Source: Limanda limanda
Taxonomy: Eukaryota; Chordata; Actinopteri; Pleuronectiformes; Pleuronectidae
DNA: 64,000 nt
Direction: 5' to 3'
Assembly: GCF_963576545.1 (NCBI RefSeq)
Contig: NC_083651.1
Location: forward strand, 7,795,886-7,859,885
Positions 49,485 through 60,713 of this stretch are shown piece after piece. Made by a program: the position numbers and the translations under genes. Every line of letters begins with the position of its first letter. Position 1 is the first letter of the stretch. The notes below the pieces were generated by a model. The model was not told where the DNA came from. It ran no database searches and was given only the letters and a program-made list of their open reading frames with translations.

Positions 49485-52400
49485 CTACCTCAAATAATCC
49501 CTCTCACTGCCATAATCCATTAAGGAGCCCGCCACATCAGCAAAGTCCTCCAGGACCAGGCTGGTGGAGTCCTCACCAGAGATCGGCTCCGGGTCCGACG
49601 CCCAGGGGTGCTGGTACCGGTCAGGCTGGGAGGGCCGGGGTTCGTCCAGGTAGGGCTTCCTTGGTCCCTGCAGGTACGGCTGGAGGGGCTGAGACTGGGC
49701 TGGGTCGGACTTCTCGTAGGCAGGCACCTGGTCTTCATCCTGCTGCTCAACTTGTTGCTCCTTAGGGACGCCGCCATCGCTGAAACTGCCGCCCTCGCTG
49801 CCCTGCGAGGACGGGGCCAGCACGTGGTAGAGACTGGGCAGGCGGATGTCCAGCAGCACGCCGCTCTTGATGTAGAGCTTGCTGTTGAGGTTGTAGAGCT
49901 TTTCTGCAATGTCATAGCCCAGCATGACGGAGAAGAGGCGGGCGATGTAGCGTTCCTTTGAGATCAGCATGTAGAGGCGGCGGCGGCGCCATGAGATGTA
50001 GCAGGAGTCCTCCTCTGCTGTCAGGGTCACCTGGGGAGTAGGAAGGTCAATGTGTTTTCTCCGATCAATAGTTTGTGCAGGACAACATAACAGTTCATCA
50101 AAAAAAAATGGACCGGAAATAAACTGCTACCTAGACATAAACAATGATTTACAATTTTTGAGATGACAACTTTACAAATGTTTTAAAAGGAAAGACATTA
50201 TGCAAGTTTCAGAAATGTTTGTGTATCATCGCACCATTTTTTTAGACATCAACGACATACACAATGCATTTTGGGGAATACACTATAGGTAAACATGCAT
50301 TTTGTTTACAAGAAAGGCCCCAGGGAATTCATTTCAATGTAAAAACACATAAACAAAGATAAATTGGTATACAACGAACTCTTAGTTGCAGTCCTTTTCT
50401 ATTTGAGGTCCAATGTCATGGCAAGTTCTTTTTTTTCTTGAACTGAATTATTCTGCATCAACAGGATGCGGAAAAGACAAGACAGAGGACATAATGTCTA
50501 CGGCTGGTGAGTCATTTCAGCTCCTTCAGGAAAAGTTCATTTATCATTCTAATGCCACTCTCTGGCCTGGAGATGTCCGCTTATTGAATTTACTTAAAGG
50601 GATAGTTCACCCAGAAAGGAAAATTCACTCACTACTATGCCAATGGGTGGCTGGGTGAAGTGTTTGAGTCCACAAAAAACTTTGGGAGTTTCAGGGGTTA
50701 ACAGTGTAGCAGCCAAATCCAATAAATTGAAGACATTAGTGAATTATCTTCAGACGTGATAAAACAACAGAAAAAACACAACATACCTCCATACTCCGAC
50801 AGAAGCAGGAGCAGTATGGAGGAATGTTGTGTTTTTTTTGTTGGTTTATTACGTCTGAAGAAGGAATCACCATTGACTTCAATTGTATTGGATTCTGCTC
50901 TGACAAAGTTTACCCCTGAGACACCAGAAGGGTTTTGTGGACACAAACACTTCACCCACCCCCTCCATCAGCATGGGGTGCATTTTTGAATTTTTTAAGT
51001 TAAAACATGTAATCAACTTAAACGTCTCTGCGAGTTGAGGCCTGTGCAATACCTGGAACTTTCCCTCCTCGTTTGGTCTGAGAGACTCCCACTCCGGAGA
51101 GTCGAGGAACTGGTGGCGGTGGATGTAATGCAGGAACTGGCCCTCCAATGATACATTGATCCTGAGAGACAGAGAGAAACAGAGACATGGCGTTGAAAAG
51201 AGAAATAGGGATTTTTCTGCATTTTGAACTGATAATAGCTAGCTTCCTCTTCTGCCTCTCCACACACAGAAATCATAATTAAGGGATATCGAGGCATTCC
51301 TCCTTCTCTGGGAAGTTTGATTTAAAAAGGACACAGTTTCCGCAGAGTGAGATAATCCAGCACACGCAACATCAGGACTTCATTCAGGATTACATCACAA
51401 GTGTCAAAGTTTGTTCTATCCTCACTTTGGTGTCATTTCAGTGCTGCAGACGATCTGCTTCATATCAATCACCTGACATCTGCACAGAGAGATGGACGTC
51501 TCCTTCAGGAAATAATTCTTTCAAATAAATATTCTCCACCTGACTTTGTCCTTTCTTAGGTCATTGTTACAGCAGTTGGTACTTTAAGAGGGTATTCTTA
51601 AAATTAAATGGAAGTAAAAAATAAATTGTGAGTGAGCATAACTGGTATTCTGTTTTGGCCAATTTTTAATTTTTGAGAATCTATTAATTTAAGCTTGAAA
51701 TATTGAGGCAGAGAAAATAATGTATTTTTTATTTAAACTCTTCACATCATTGTTAATTAAGACAAAATGTTGGGACCTAGAAGAACATATAATTGGATTG
51801 CCTGTACAGCAGTTCCACCAATTTACAGCTATGTTGCTGCAGTGCATTGTGGTCTGATTACCCTATAAGGAAGCTACACAGTCGTGGACAGGGATCTCCA
51901 CCAGGGAGTCCCACGCTAAAAATGTCCCTGTTACACCAGGGCCTCCGGGGGGCAGCTGTGTGTCGTGTCGGTGGCTCGATCCCCGGCTCCTCCAGCTCAC
52001 ATGTCGTAGTGTCCTTCAGCAAGATACTGAACCCCAACTTTCCCCCGGTATGTTGTCTGTGTATGAATGTGTGTGACATAAATATGCTGTATGAATACGT
52101 GTGAATGTAGCCTGCTCTGTATAGTGCTTTGAGCTGAATTTAAGTGCTGGGGAAAATGAAAATTATGGGTAAAAAAATCTTATTTTGACTTAAAATGCCT
52201 TTAAACGTATAGAGTTCCAGAGGCCTCTCAGGTAGAGTAGAACATTGACATCAAAACTAGCATGGCAGATGTAGGGTGAGTCTAAACCCATTTCTAGACA
52301 TGATTTCCAGAAAATGTGGTCTGGACAGTTTGGGGAGTTTTTTACATCTGAACAATGCAGCAGGAGATTCGGCCAAGGTCGGACAAGAAATGTTTTTTTG

Positions 52401-54262
52401 AGTTTGGTGTGGAAGAACTTGGCTGGCGTGCACAAGCAGAGCTCTGACCTCAACCCCAATGGAAGAAGCCAGAGTTGTAGAACATTAACACCCATGGTGG
52501 TGGAATGAAATGTTCCAACAATCACGTCTGTGTGTCCACATGCTTTTGGCCATGTGAACAAAAGACTCTTGATGACACATTAAAAATGGAGCTGGTTAAA
52601 TCTCAACGTTTGCTTATCTTTAAATCTGAAAAGTATGTCTGTCGAATACAGGCACAGACCCAAAAAAGCATATGCTGCACATCTAATACACAACTATCTA
52701 AAAAATGCAGAAAAGATCTCCTCATTGTTCCTTTGTCTGTTGTTTAAAATGTGTCTCGCACACCCAGAGCAGTCGACATTGGGTCCAACCTTTAATTCAA
52801 GGTAAGAGGAACAGTCACCGTCCACTCTCCATGTCCTAAGTACAAAGATATCATTTAACCAGCTGGCACTCTGCAGGGGGACGACACACCAGTGAGTCAC
52901 AGACAAAAATACTCTGTTTAACATTTCTCTTGTGCAGGCTCCAGAATAGTGAGATCTAACACAGCTCTACTTTGAGGATGTTTGGATGAAGAGGATACAT
53001 TTCCTGTGACGGCTGCACGCTGCCAACAACTGAACAAAAATAGAAACTCAGCTCTGGAGTAGCCGGTTGAAATAGGAGATTTCTTCAAAAAAAGATTGGT
53101 GTTATCTTTAGCTTTAAATCAATAGATTCTACACTATGTCTGTAGTAGAAATTGGTGAGCAGTAATATAATAGTGTCATTGATATCTGCAACAACCAAAT
53201 GCTTTTTTCAAATCAATTAAATGTCAAAACTACCTCTCTCAAAAGCCTTAAATTGTCCATTTACTATGTGAACATGTATAGTAAGTCGGAAAATCATAAA
53301 GCAATGAATACCGAAGATATTGTGAAAATTAGAAAATGATTGTTTTTGCAAAAGACTGCATCAGAGAAATGTTTGTTAGTGGAGGTAGGTACTTTAAGTC
53401 AAGTATTAAAGTATGATTGTGTAAAATATGTAAAACTAGCTTTCCTCTCATAGAAATGTTGTATGATCGTATAACAACGATCTTAAAAGGTGCCACTAGC
53501 AAAAATTAGCAGCTAAAGAGCCAGATATTTCCATCAGCAGATGGTAAAGACCAAAAGAAAGCTAAATTAAGTAGGCATTAAACTTTCATTCAAGGAGTGG
53601 ACGTAAACACATAAAATGCAATGCTTATGTTGCTCCATGACTGTGTTAATAAGCTAAAGTTGTAACTTAAAGGGTAATCCTAAATGTGAGATGTGTTTTC
53701 ACTGGTTAGTGTTGTGTGTTGGTTCTATTCTCTGGAAACAGACGTACACACACATGCACACTCCCCACCTCCCAGACAGCAGGAAGGAGAGCTGGTCGAT
53801 GGGCGTCTTGCCCTCCACAGCATACGTCTCTCCGGCCTTCAGCTCCACCGCCTTGTTCTCAAACGCTCTGGCTATCTCCTTGAACACCTGGACGGGGACG
53901 CCCAGCGGCAGGTAGACCGCCTGGTAGAGGGAGGTGAGCGTCTCGCTGTGAATGCCCTGCTGGTGCAGTCGGTGGAGGAGGTGGCAGATCTGAGCCAAGC
54001 AGGCCAGCAGCAGAAGCAGGTTCCAGGTGAAGACATCCAGGCCGCACATCGTCATCCAGCCCCACAGGGTCAGGCACCCGAAGGCCGGGGTCAGGAAGCC
54101 AAAGATGAAAAGGCACCCATAGGCCCCACTGCCTCCCATGTAGCCCAGGAACATGATGGTGTTGCCCAGGTGGTAGATGGCTCCCTCGGTGTTGTTGGTC
54201 CAGCCATCGCACAGAGGGGCGAACAACAAACTGTCCAGCAAAGTCGAGTTGTCTGCGCTCAT
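49485..54262 (-). CDS. popdc2: Popeye domain-containing protein 2
   Basis: Three coding exons on the minus strand, 53769-54262, 51053-51161 and 49485-50030, join in phase to give 382 aa (human POPDC2 is 364). The family are membrane proteins with a cytoplasmic Popeye domain that binds cAMP. They act in heart and skeletal muscle and modulate pacemaking and the TREK-1 channel. The short extracellular N-terminus has sequons at Asn5 (NST) and Asn23 (NNT). Three hydrophobic segments follow within residues 28-105. The cAMP-binding signatures are intact: DSPEW at 185-189 and FQVT at 200-203. YAVEGKTPI precedes the first splice and DIRLPSLYHVL ends the Popeye fold. The C-terminal tail is acidic and Pro/Gln/Ser-rich and poorly conserved. 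The ATG at 54262 starts MSADNSTLL, matching MSAN in human. Confidence 0.95.
50598..50985. mobile_element. Fold-back (large inverted repeat) element
   Basis: The left half (50598-50807) and the right half (50810-50985) are imperfect reverse complements. CTTCAGACGTGATAAAACAAC pairs with GTTGGTTTATTACGTCTGAAG, and GGGTGAAGTGTTTGAGTCCAC pairs with its counterpart near 50940-50960. The outer left end AAAGGGATAGTTCACCCAGA is the well-known terminus of a large non-autonomous DNA element group in fish. Arms are roughly 75-80% complementary by eye. It is non-coding and lies in popdc2 intron 2. Confidence 0.75.
51940..52140 (+). repeat. SINE-like dispersed repeat, second copy
   Basis: It contains GTGGCTCGATCCCCGGCTCC, TCACATGTCGTAGTGTCCTT, ATACTGAACCCCAACTTTCC and GTATAGTGCTTTGAGCTGAA, matching the order of motifs at 45347-45515. 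It lies in popdc2 intron 1, opposite to that gene's transcription. Confidence 0.65.
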
Positions 54263-54420
54263 GTTTGAATCTCCTCAAAACAGACTTCTTGTCCAACTCA
54301 GTGTTTCGGTTTGACTCACAGCTTGATCCAAAATACCGGCGAGAAAATGTCAAACGTTTGTTCCCTGGAGTTGCAGTGGGAAAAACCTTCAATGTGAAGA
54401 AGTTCTCACGACTCTACTTG
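54263..54420 (-). promoter_or_regulatory. popdc2 5' region
   Basis: The sequence upstream of the popdc2 ATG on the minus strand shows no TATA box at a typical distance. The minus-strand frame is open for some distance upstream of the ATG without a better start. It probably holds the 5' untranslated region; a noncoding exon further upstream cannot be excluded. Confidence 0.3.
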
Positions 54421-57400
54421 TGACAGAAACACAGCTGGAATGGCTCTTCTTCTCCTCTCATTATGTGTCCCTTTGCTCTCTCCCCTCCGTCTTGTGCCCT
54501 CTGCGTCTTCCTGTCGTCTCTCTTTGCAGCGCTCTTCTTCCTCTCGCCGGCCGGCCCTGCACCGTCGAACCAACAGCTGGAAGAGAAAGGACACGGGAGG
54601 GGGAGGTTGCCGATTGAGCCCTAGAAGGATAACCATGTTTGGAATTGAAACCCAAGGAGGGAAGAGTGGTGGACGGAAAGCAGGCCTGCTACTTAACATA
54701 ACAGAAAGAGAAGGCGAGAGAGGGGCAGGAAACACGAGGGAGGAGAGGGACTAGAAACAATTTCTGTCAGAGACTCACAAATGGTCGCACACATTTGTTG
54801 AGAAAGTTCCTCCAGAGCTGCAGCACAGTTCAGTTCATGAGTCCGGTTGACTCCGTGCAGAGTGTGGGGATCTGCTGGGGAATATTTAGAGGCACTGAAA
54901 TGAGTGGAATGACAGCACAGGTCAGATTTCAGGTATAAACACCCGTCAGTGCCACCAACGCCTTCATGTCTCAGTCACGAGAACTCTCCCAACAAGTCAG
55001 TTCATTAGAAACACATGTTCTCTGCTTTGTTTACTTTGTTTAGTTTTATCGGTGTACGGCAATAAACAGAATGTAATACAAATAATAGTCCGAACAAAAA
55101 ACAATAAATATAAAATTTATTTAAACAAATGAGAACCAGCTGGCTTTCTGAGGTTGAAGTTGGTACAATAGGAAAATAATTGAGGAAAATAAGATTGTGA
55201 TCCTTGTGATGTGGGAGACACATTTTATTCTGTAATCTGTTTTCACTCATTTTATGCCTGATGAGTTCGTGTTTCATGAACGGTAAAATATTTTTGCAAT
55301 GCAGATTCTTTATTTTTCTGTAAGGGTGCAGCCTCTGGAATTATTCAAACCAAATGTTATGCGACTTAGTCTTGTTGATAGAATCATTTGGATATTCACT
55401 GCATTATAGATCTGATATTAGTTTCATATACATGCAGACTGGGCATATTTTGAGTATAAACAATTTAAAACAGGTCATAATGAATTTGTACTGAGCAGAT
55501 GTTACTCAAGTCAACTTCCACCTTGCTGTCAGACATTCACATTAGATCCCTCTTGTAAGTGGTGACGTCTGAGTGCTGAAACATTTTCCATAGAAAAAAA
55601 TGATAACCTTGTCTCAAATATTGAGCTTTAAAGTGTTTCTAAAAATTGCAAAGTTCTACAATAAATATTTTGCAACAATGGACTAAATGATCTGGACACT
55701 TGAGTTATCATTGCTGTAAATTAATAGTTGGTTTATATAATATATATCAAAATACTGCTCGAGTTCAGGCACAAATTAAGCTACTCAATTCTATGCAGAC
55801 CATTTTAACACAATCACAACAGTCTGGTGTGGTAGACTTAAGAATCGATTTAAATCTAAAACAGGTATATACACACTTGTTACTAATTGCAAGCGGTGGA
55901 TCACTTGCTAATGGAAGTTGTGACAATGTAAGTCACTGTAAACAAGTCTTAAAATACAGACATCAATTAGTCCCTTCAAAGTTTGCAAATGAATGTCAAG
56001 CCAAGTGTCCGCTGCCCGGCACACTTCAGTAACACCGACACACTGTAGAGAAAGAATGCAGATAGGGCAAGTATTGACTTTGCAGGGGCAGGAGTTATTT
56101 TTAAGCCTAAGTGCATACCAGTGACAGCAACTGTGGCAAGTAACCGATCACAGGCAGAAAGGACCTTCACTGCCGTCAGGAGCTTTAGATGAATCCACTC
56201 CAACAACCCTCAAATACACTTAATCCAAACCAAAATAGACTTGACAAAATGTATTGCATAGAACTTTTATTCATCACAGACAGCAGTTTAGGTTTCACAC
56301 ATTTCTCAAATGAGCACATTAAAAAAAACATTCCCACACACACACTGTCTAAATCCATCATTTCTACAGTTCCCCTCTCGTCGAGGTATAAATAAGCAGG
56401 GGGGGGAAAGGAAAAGCCAGGGTTGTCCTCCACTCACACCGCAACACACTGCAGGGAAATCAAAAACACAAAAGTACACAATGAGTATTTCACCTTCAAC
56501 ATTTTGAGTCAAACAAGTCACAAGCAGTAAGTCAGGATTTTATGATCAGCAATAAGACGCAGAAATTTAAAAAATGTACCCAGATCAAATGCTGAGGTCT
56601 GGATTTAAGAGTTTATTTTACAAGAGCAGGTAAGAAAGAAAGTTCAACTGCTGAGACGAGAATGCAGCTGTGTGGCTATGGGCATGTTTCATGTGCACTA
56701 TGGCAACAAAGGACGAGACGTGAGGCCCACAGCACACCACATCTCCTTGCCCCCAGATATATGATGTCCTAGTAGGACACTGCAGCATTGGTGCTCAACA
56801 ATGGATGAAATCAGCAATGGCCAAGAGACACAACTGACCCAGCAAGGAGACCGAAGCTAGGAACAATCTGCTGAATACAAATAACCAGCTGAACAGCAAA
56901 CATACAGGGTGTCATAGACCTGAAACACGGTTATTTACAGTACATTAAAACAAATAACTGGAAGAAAAATAATATATCCGCAGGTTTTTACATCCTGCTC
57001 TGATATTTAATCCATCTATGGCATAATTTCATTGATTTTACAACATCTGGACATCAAAGAAAGTGATTTCTCCCCAATTGGGTCCAGAACACATTTCAAA
57101 GTAATTTAAATATGTGATCCGATAACTAAAATTCAAAGGCACATTACCCAATAAAATGTAACATTTGAAAATGTGCGTGAAGAGTATTTTTAATTATGGT
57201 TCTGGCAAACAAGCCTAAATCATCAAGCAAAGTGCAATTTGAGCACATGTTAATCAAATGCACACATCATAGCCTGAATAAATGTCATAGCCTGAATAAA
57301 TGTCAAAATGTTGAATAAAATGTTTTACTTCATCAGATCGCAACATTTGCTTGAAATTGCTTGAGTGTCCAAAAATCTGCCAGTTTCTGTACTGCTGCCA

Positions 57401-57812
57401 CATGATTGGCTGATTGGGAACTTGCATGAACAAGCAGGTGTACAGGTGCTGCTAATAAAAGGAGTCACCTAGTTCTAAACAAAGATATAAATACCTTAAA
57501 TACTTAAAGTACTTTGAATTGTGTGTGACTTGGATTCACCCATGAATTAAGAACTGCATGTGGTCAGTTTAAAGCTGAAATTAGGTAATTATAGACTTTA
57601 ATAATAGCACAGTGATGTGAGTGCATTGTTGTTTTAGTCCAATTTGGGTTTGGTGGTGGATGAATCAGGAGCAGCTGAGGGATACCAACGACCCAGCCTG
57701 AGGAAATTAGTTTCAAACAAGCTAGTGCTACCAAAGCTGACCTTGTGAGTTAAAGGTTGTAATTATTAAATGATACTCACCACACACACACAAATGGAGT
57801 CGTTAAGGGATG
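54421..57812. other. Spacer between popdc2 and cox17
   Basis: The segment 54440-54760 is purine/pyrimidine-biased (CTC/TCT, then GGAGAGA) with no gene. The segment 57380-57480 carries CCACATGATTGGCTGATTGG, GTGTACAGGTGCT and CTAATAAAAGGAG, resembling the end of a common fish repeat. A tandem duplication of CATAGCCTGAATAAATGT lies at 57270-57303. A possible hAT transposase tail fragment is near 56105-56190. No coding exon is supported. Confidence 0.45.
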
Positions 57813-58106
57813 TTAAATCTTGAATCCAAGTGCCCTCATGCAGACTTTATGTGCCTCAATCAGCTCTGTGCAGCTTTCCTCTCCCTTTTCAATGATGCTG
57901 TGCAGGAAAAAGAAAAAAAAAAAAAAGGAATGAATAAATATTTTTTAACGACAAAATGTTTCAGTTCCTCAGGCGACAGATACTCACCAAGCATCCCTGG
58001 GTTTCTTTGTCTCTGGACAGGCGCAGCATGCCTTCAGTGGCTTCTTCTGCTCAGTGCCCTCAGTCACATGAGCAGACTCCAGGCTGGCTGCAGACACAGT
58101 CGACAT
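57813..58106 (-). CDS. cox17: Cytochrome c oxidase copper chaperone COX17
   Basis: Two coding exons on the minus strand, 57988-58106 and 57813-57897, join in phase 2 (TG|C, Cys40) to give 67 aa (human 63). The protein carries Cu(I) in the mitochondrial intermembrane space to SCO1/SCO2 and COX11 for assembly of complex IV. All key residues are present: the copper-binding CCAC at 27-30 and the twin CX9C of a CHCH fold (Cys30-Cys40 and Cys49-Cys59). The end is CMRALGFKI, identical to mammals. The N-terminal 20 residues are variable, as usual. The ATG lies just inside the exon after acceptor CTGTTAG, so a noncoding exon must lie upstream, probably at about 59388-59450. Confidence 0.96.
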
Positions 58107-58250
58107 CTTCAGGCTGAGGGAGACTAACAGAAAGACAGGCAATTAAATATCCAGCAGAAAACATTAGGTGTGCATTTTTTCGCTTTTGCATCTCAGAATC
58201 ACTCGTGGACAAGTTTCCAGAGAACAAGCTCAAGGTCGTTCATGCAATTA

Positions 58251-58480
58251 TTCAGAAATGTTTCTCAAAATAAATGTTACTTTGTATAAATATTGGTAAA
58301 AAGTGAGAAAATAAGTAAACAGTGAGTAAATATATACTGGTTTCCTATTTTTTATTGCTCTGTATGTTGTATTTATTGCGTTTTTATGTTTCCATGTTCA
58401 TTGTTTGCACCAATTACCAGAGCAAATTCCTTGTATGTGTGAACATACTTGGCAATAAAATACTTCTGATTCTGATTATT
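58251..58480 (-). repeat. ~300-bp dispersed repeat, copy 2 (reverse, truncated)
   Basis: This is the reverse complement of the element at 21599-21896: TTTATTGCGTTTTTATGTTT, CAAATTCCTTGTATGTGTGA and TACTTGGCAATAAAATACTT all match. One end is shorter. It lies in the leader intron of cox17. Confidence 0.75.
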
Positions 58481-58589
58481 TTAATATCATCAAGTCAAAT
58501 CACAGAAGATGACACTGATAAAGCATAGGTGAAAATGACAATAGATGCCATGTAGTTCCCTTCATGGACCTCATCACACAAACAGTACG

Positions 58590-58670
58590 CAACATGTTAA
58601 GCACTAAAATCATAGTACACAGTAGAACATGGTATGCAGTGATGAGTCACACGGTGGCTAGGAGTAGTGC
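58590..58670 (+). repeat. Unclassified repeat, copy A
   Basis: CATAGTACACAGTAGAACAT and GTATGCAGTGATGAGTCAC recur with a few changes at 62072-62110 (CATAGTACACAGTACAACAT, GTATGCAGTCATGAGTCAT). The two are in direct orientation about 3.5 kb apart. Family unknown. Confidence 0.5.
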
Positions 58671-58856
58671 AAATCAGAATTGTGCAAAAATTATTCATTG
58701 AAATTGGAGTTAAACCACAGGATGAAGTTAATAGCAGTTGTAGTATGACAGAAGCAGTAATAAAAAAGGTAAAATTACTACAAATATACAGTATAATTGT
58801 AAAAAAAAATGCTAATTTCTGTTGGTTCTGGCTTCTACAAAGTAAATATTTGATGT

Positions 58857-58902
58857 TCTAGGAAAGCAAAACATCAAATATTTGATGTTTTCCTTTCCTA
58901 GA
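58857..58902. repeat. Short perfect-type hairpin
   Basis: Two 22-bp arms (TCTAGGAAAGCAAAACATCA... and its complement) with a 2-base centre and one mismatch form a strong stem-loop in the cox17 leader intron. No mature-miRNA family is recognised. Confidence 0.6.
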
Positions 58903-59387
58903 TGTGACAGTAAACTCTAATCACTTGTGTGTATAAAACATTGAAATATGAGAAGTGAAATAAAAAAAAATTAAAGGGCATTGAGACTCCATAGCTTTAC
59001 TTCATTCAGTTCAGTTATGAAATTCATTTTTATAAACACCAGACAATTTTGTGTGACATTAACAATTATGTATAGAGGCAGTGGGATGTTAGAGGTACAG
59101 TCTGTGCCTTTGCTTTAGATTCACATATTGACAGGGGGGGGGGGAGGCTGATGATGTAACATGAACCCAGATCAGCACACAGAGGATTTTTTATACACTG
59201 AACTGGTGGAGCTAGCATCTTTAGCTTCCTGTTCTGTAAGAGTTAGCCTCCAGCTTCTACACCACAGCCTCAGAAACGTGCTCCACTAACATTTACAGAG
59301 TCCCAGCAAATCAACGAGCTGATGACGTCACAAACAACGTGGATTAAAAACCCGGTGGAGAACCTGCGGCGCAGTTCTGTCACTTAC

Positions 59388-59515
59388 TTGGATGGAGGAC
59401 GAAGAACAGCGATTACTTCACCTTCAAAATGAAAGAGGAAGACACCAGCACGTGTTCCGCGTTTTATACAATCCGAGCCGGCGGCAGTGGAGGCTTCTGG
59501 GAAATGTAGTACTTT
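59388..59515 (-). promoter_or_regulatory. cox17 promoter and noncoding first exon
   Basis: On the minus strand CCATCCAA|GTAAGTGA gives a consensus donor at about 59388, ending a noncoding exon that can splice to the acceptor before the cox17 ATG exon (CTTTCTGTTAG|TCTCC). Upstream on the same strand are GTATAAAAC (59461-59469, TATA-like), CACGTG (59451-59456, E-box) and ACTACATTTCCCAGAAG (59494-59510). The last resembles the ACTACA-plus-TTCCCAGAA form of the ZNF143 site found in housekeeping and mitochondrial gene promoters. Confidence 0.5.
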
Positions 59516-59705
59516 GTCCTCAGCGGCCAATTGAAGGAAAGGAAAGACAATTCATTTATATACTACAGCATAAATTCATGTGTACTTTCAATTTTTGTGA
59601 TTTTAATTAAGACATAACGTTTCTAAATACAACAAAATGCTTTTTTCGTGTCGAGGGAAAACATAAATTTGAGAAAATAATCCAAATTCAGCGTCTACTT
59701 TCTGA

Positions 59706-60002
59706 CTAATCAGAATCAGAATCAGAAGTATTTTATTGCCAAGTACATTCACACATACAAGGAATTTGCTCTGGATATTGGTGCAAACAATGAACATAGA
59801 AACATAAAAACGCAATAAATACAACATACATAGGAGAGCAATAAAAAATGGGAAACCAGTATATATTTACTCACTGTTTACTTCTTATTTACTCACTTTT
59901 TACCAATATTTATACAAAGTAACATTTATTTTAACATAAACATTTCTGAATTAAAATATATAAAAGATAAAAGATATAAAAAGTGAAGTAAAAAGTGAAA
60001 TA
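59706..60002 (+). repeat. ~300-bp dispersed repeat, copy 3 (full length)
   Basis: Nearly identical end to end to 21599-21896, with only scattered substitutions. It begins AATCAGAATCAGAATCAGAA and ends AAAAAGTGAAAT. Together with copy 2 it brackets the cox17 promoter. Confidence 0.75.
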
Positions 60003-60661
60003 TTAGTTTCCAGGCCCCTACTGACCTTTGTTATATACAATGTTTCATTATTTCCTCAGAAAAACAAACAATACTCTGGTAACAGCTTATTAGATGTTAA
60101 TATTCCCAGCTTTCTGTAAATACCAAACAAAATTAAATTCTCTCTTTTTTGTCATAAAAAAACAAATCAATTAAAAAATGTGATAATATACTATAATGCT
60201 TTATCAGTCCCACCTTAGGGAAATGTGCCATGTTACAGCATCAAATAAAAACCCCGGATGAAAATAATAAATTATAAGCACAGGGTAAAACAGATTTAAA
60301 AGATAATATTATGAACAACCAGGAATGCATATTTAAATATCAGACACTAATTTAAGATTGCACACAGAACATGGGGTTCCGATGTATCTAAAAATCTGTC
60401 TTTCCTTCTTCTGATTTCTTTTATTTGTATTTTTTTCATGTTTGCTGCCTTAAAATGTACCAGTGAGTAAATCTACCTCGTCCCAAGGCTTTATGTGTTA
60501 CTTACTTGACATTTGACAAATTACGCAATTTGAATTCAAAGAAATATAAACTCGAGACAAAGATGAGAGATCGACAGTGAAAAGATTAAATATAAAAAAT
60601 CGTATTCAGACCATAAAATGGCATGTATCAGCTCCAGTGATTCTGAATCATGTATTCAGTG

Positions 60662-60662
<1 letters not shown>

Positions 60663-60712
<50 letters not shown>
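60663..60712. repeat. (CA)n microsatellite
   Basis: A pure CA run of about 25 units in intergenic DNA. Confidence 0.95.

Positions 60713-60713
<1 letters not shown>

Noticed and set aside
49608..49961. Plus-strand open frame opposite popdc2 exon 3
   Set aside because: Antisense shadow of the GC-rich popdc2 coding exon; the minus frame matches the Popeye family.
53693..54268. 191-codon plus-strand open frame opposite popdc2 exon 1
   Set aside because: Mirror of the popdc2 coding strand; the sense frame shows the conserved membrane segments and correct splice phase.
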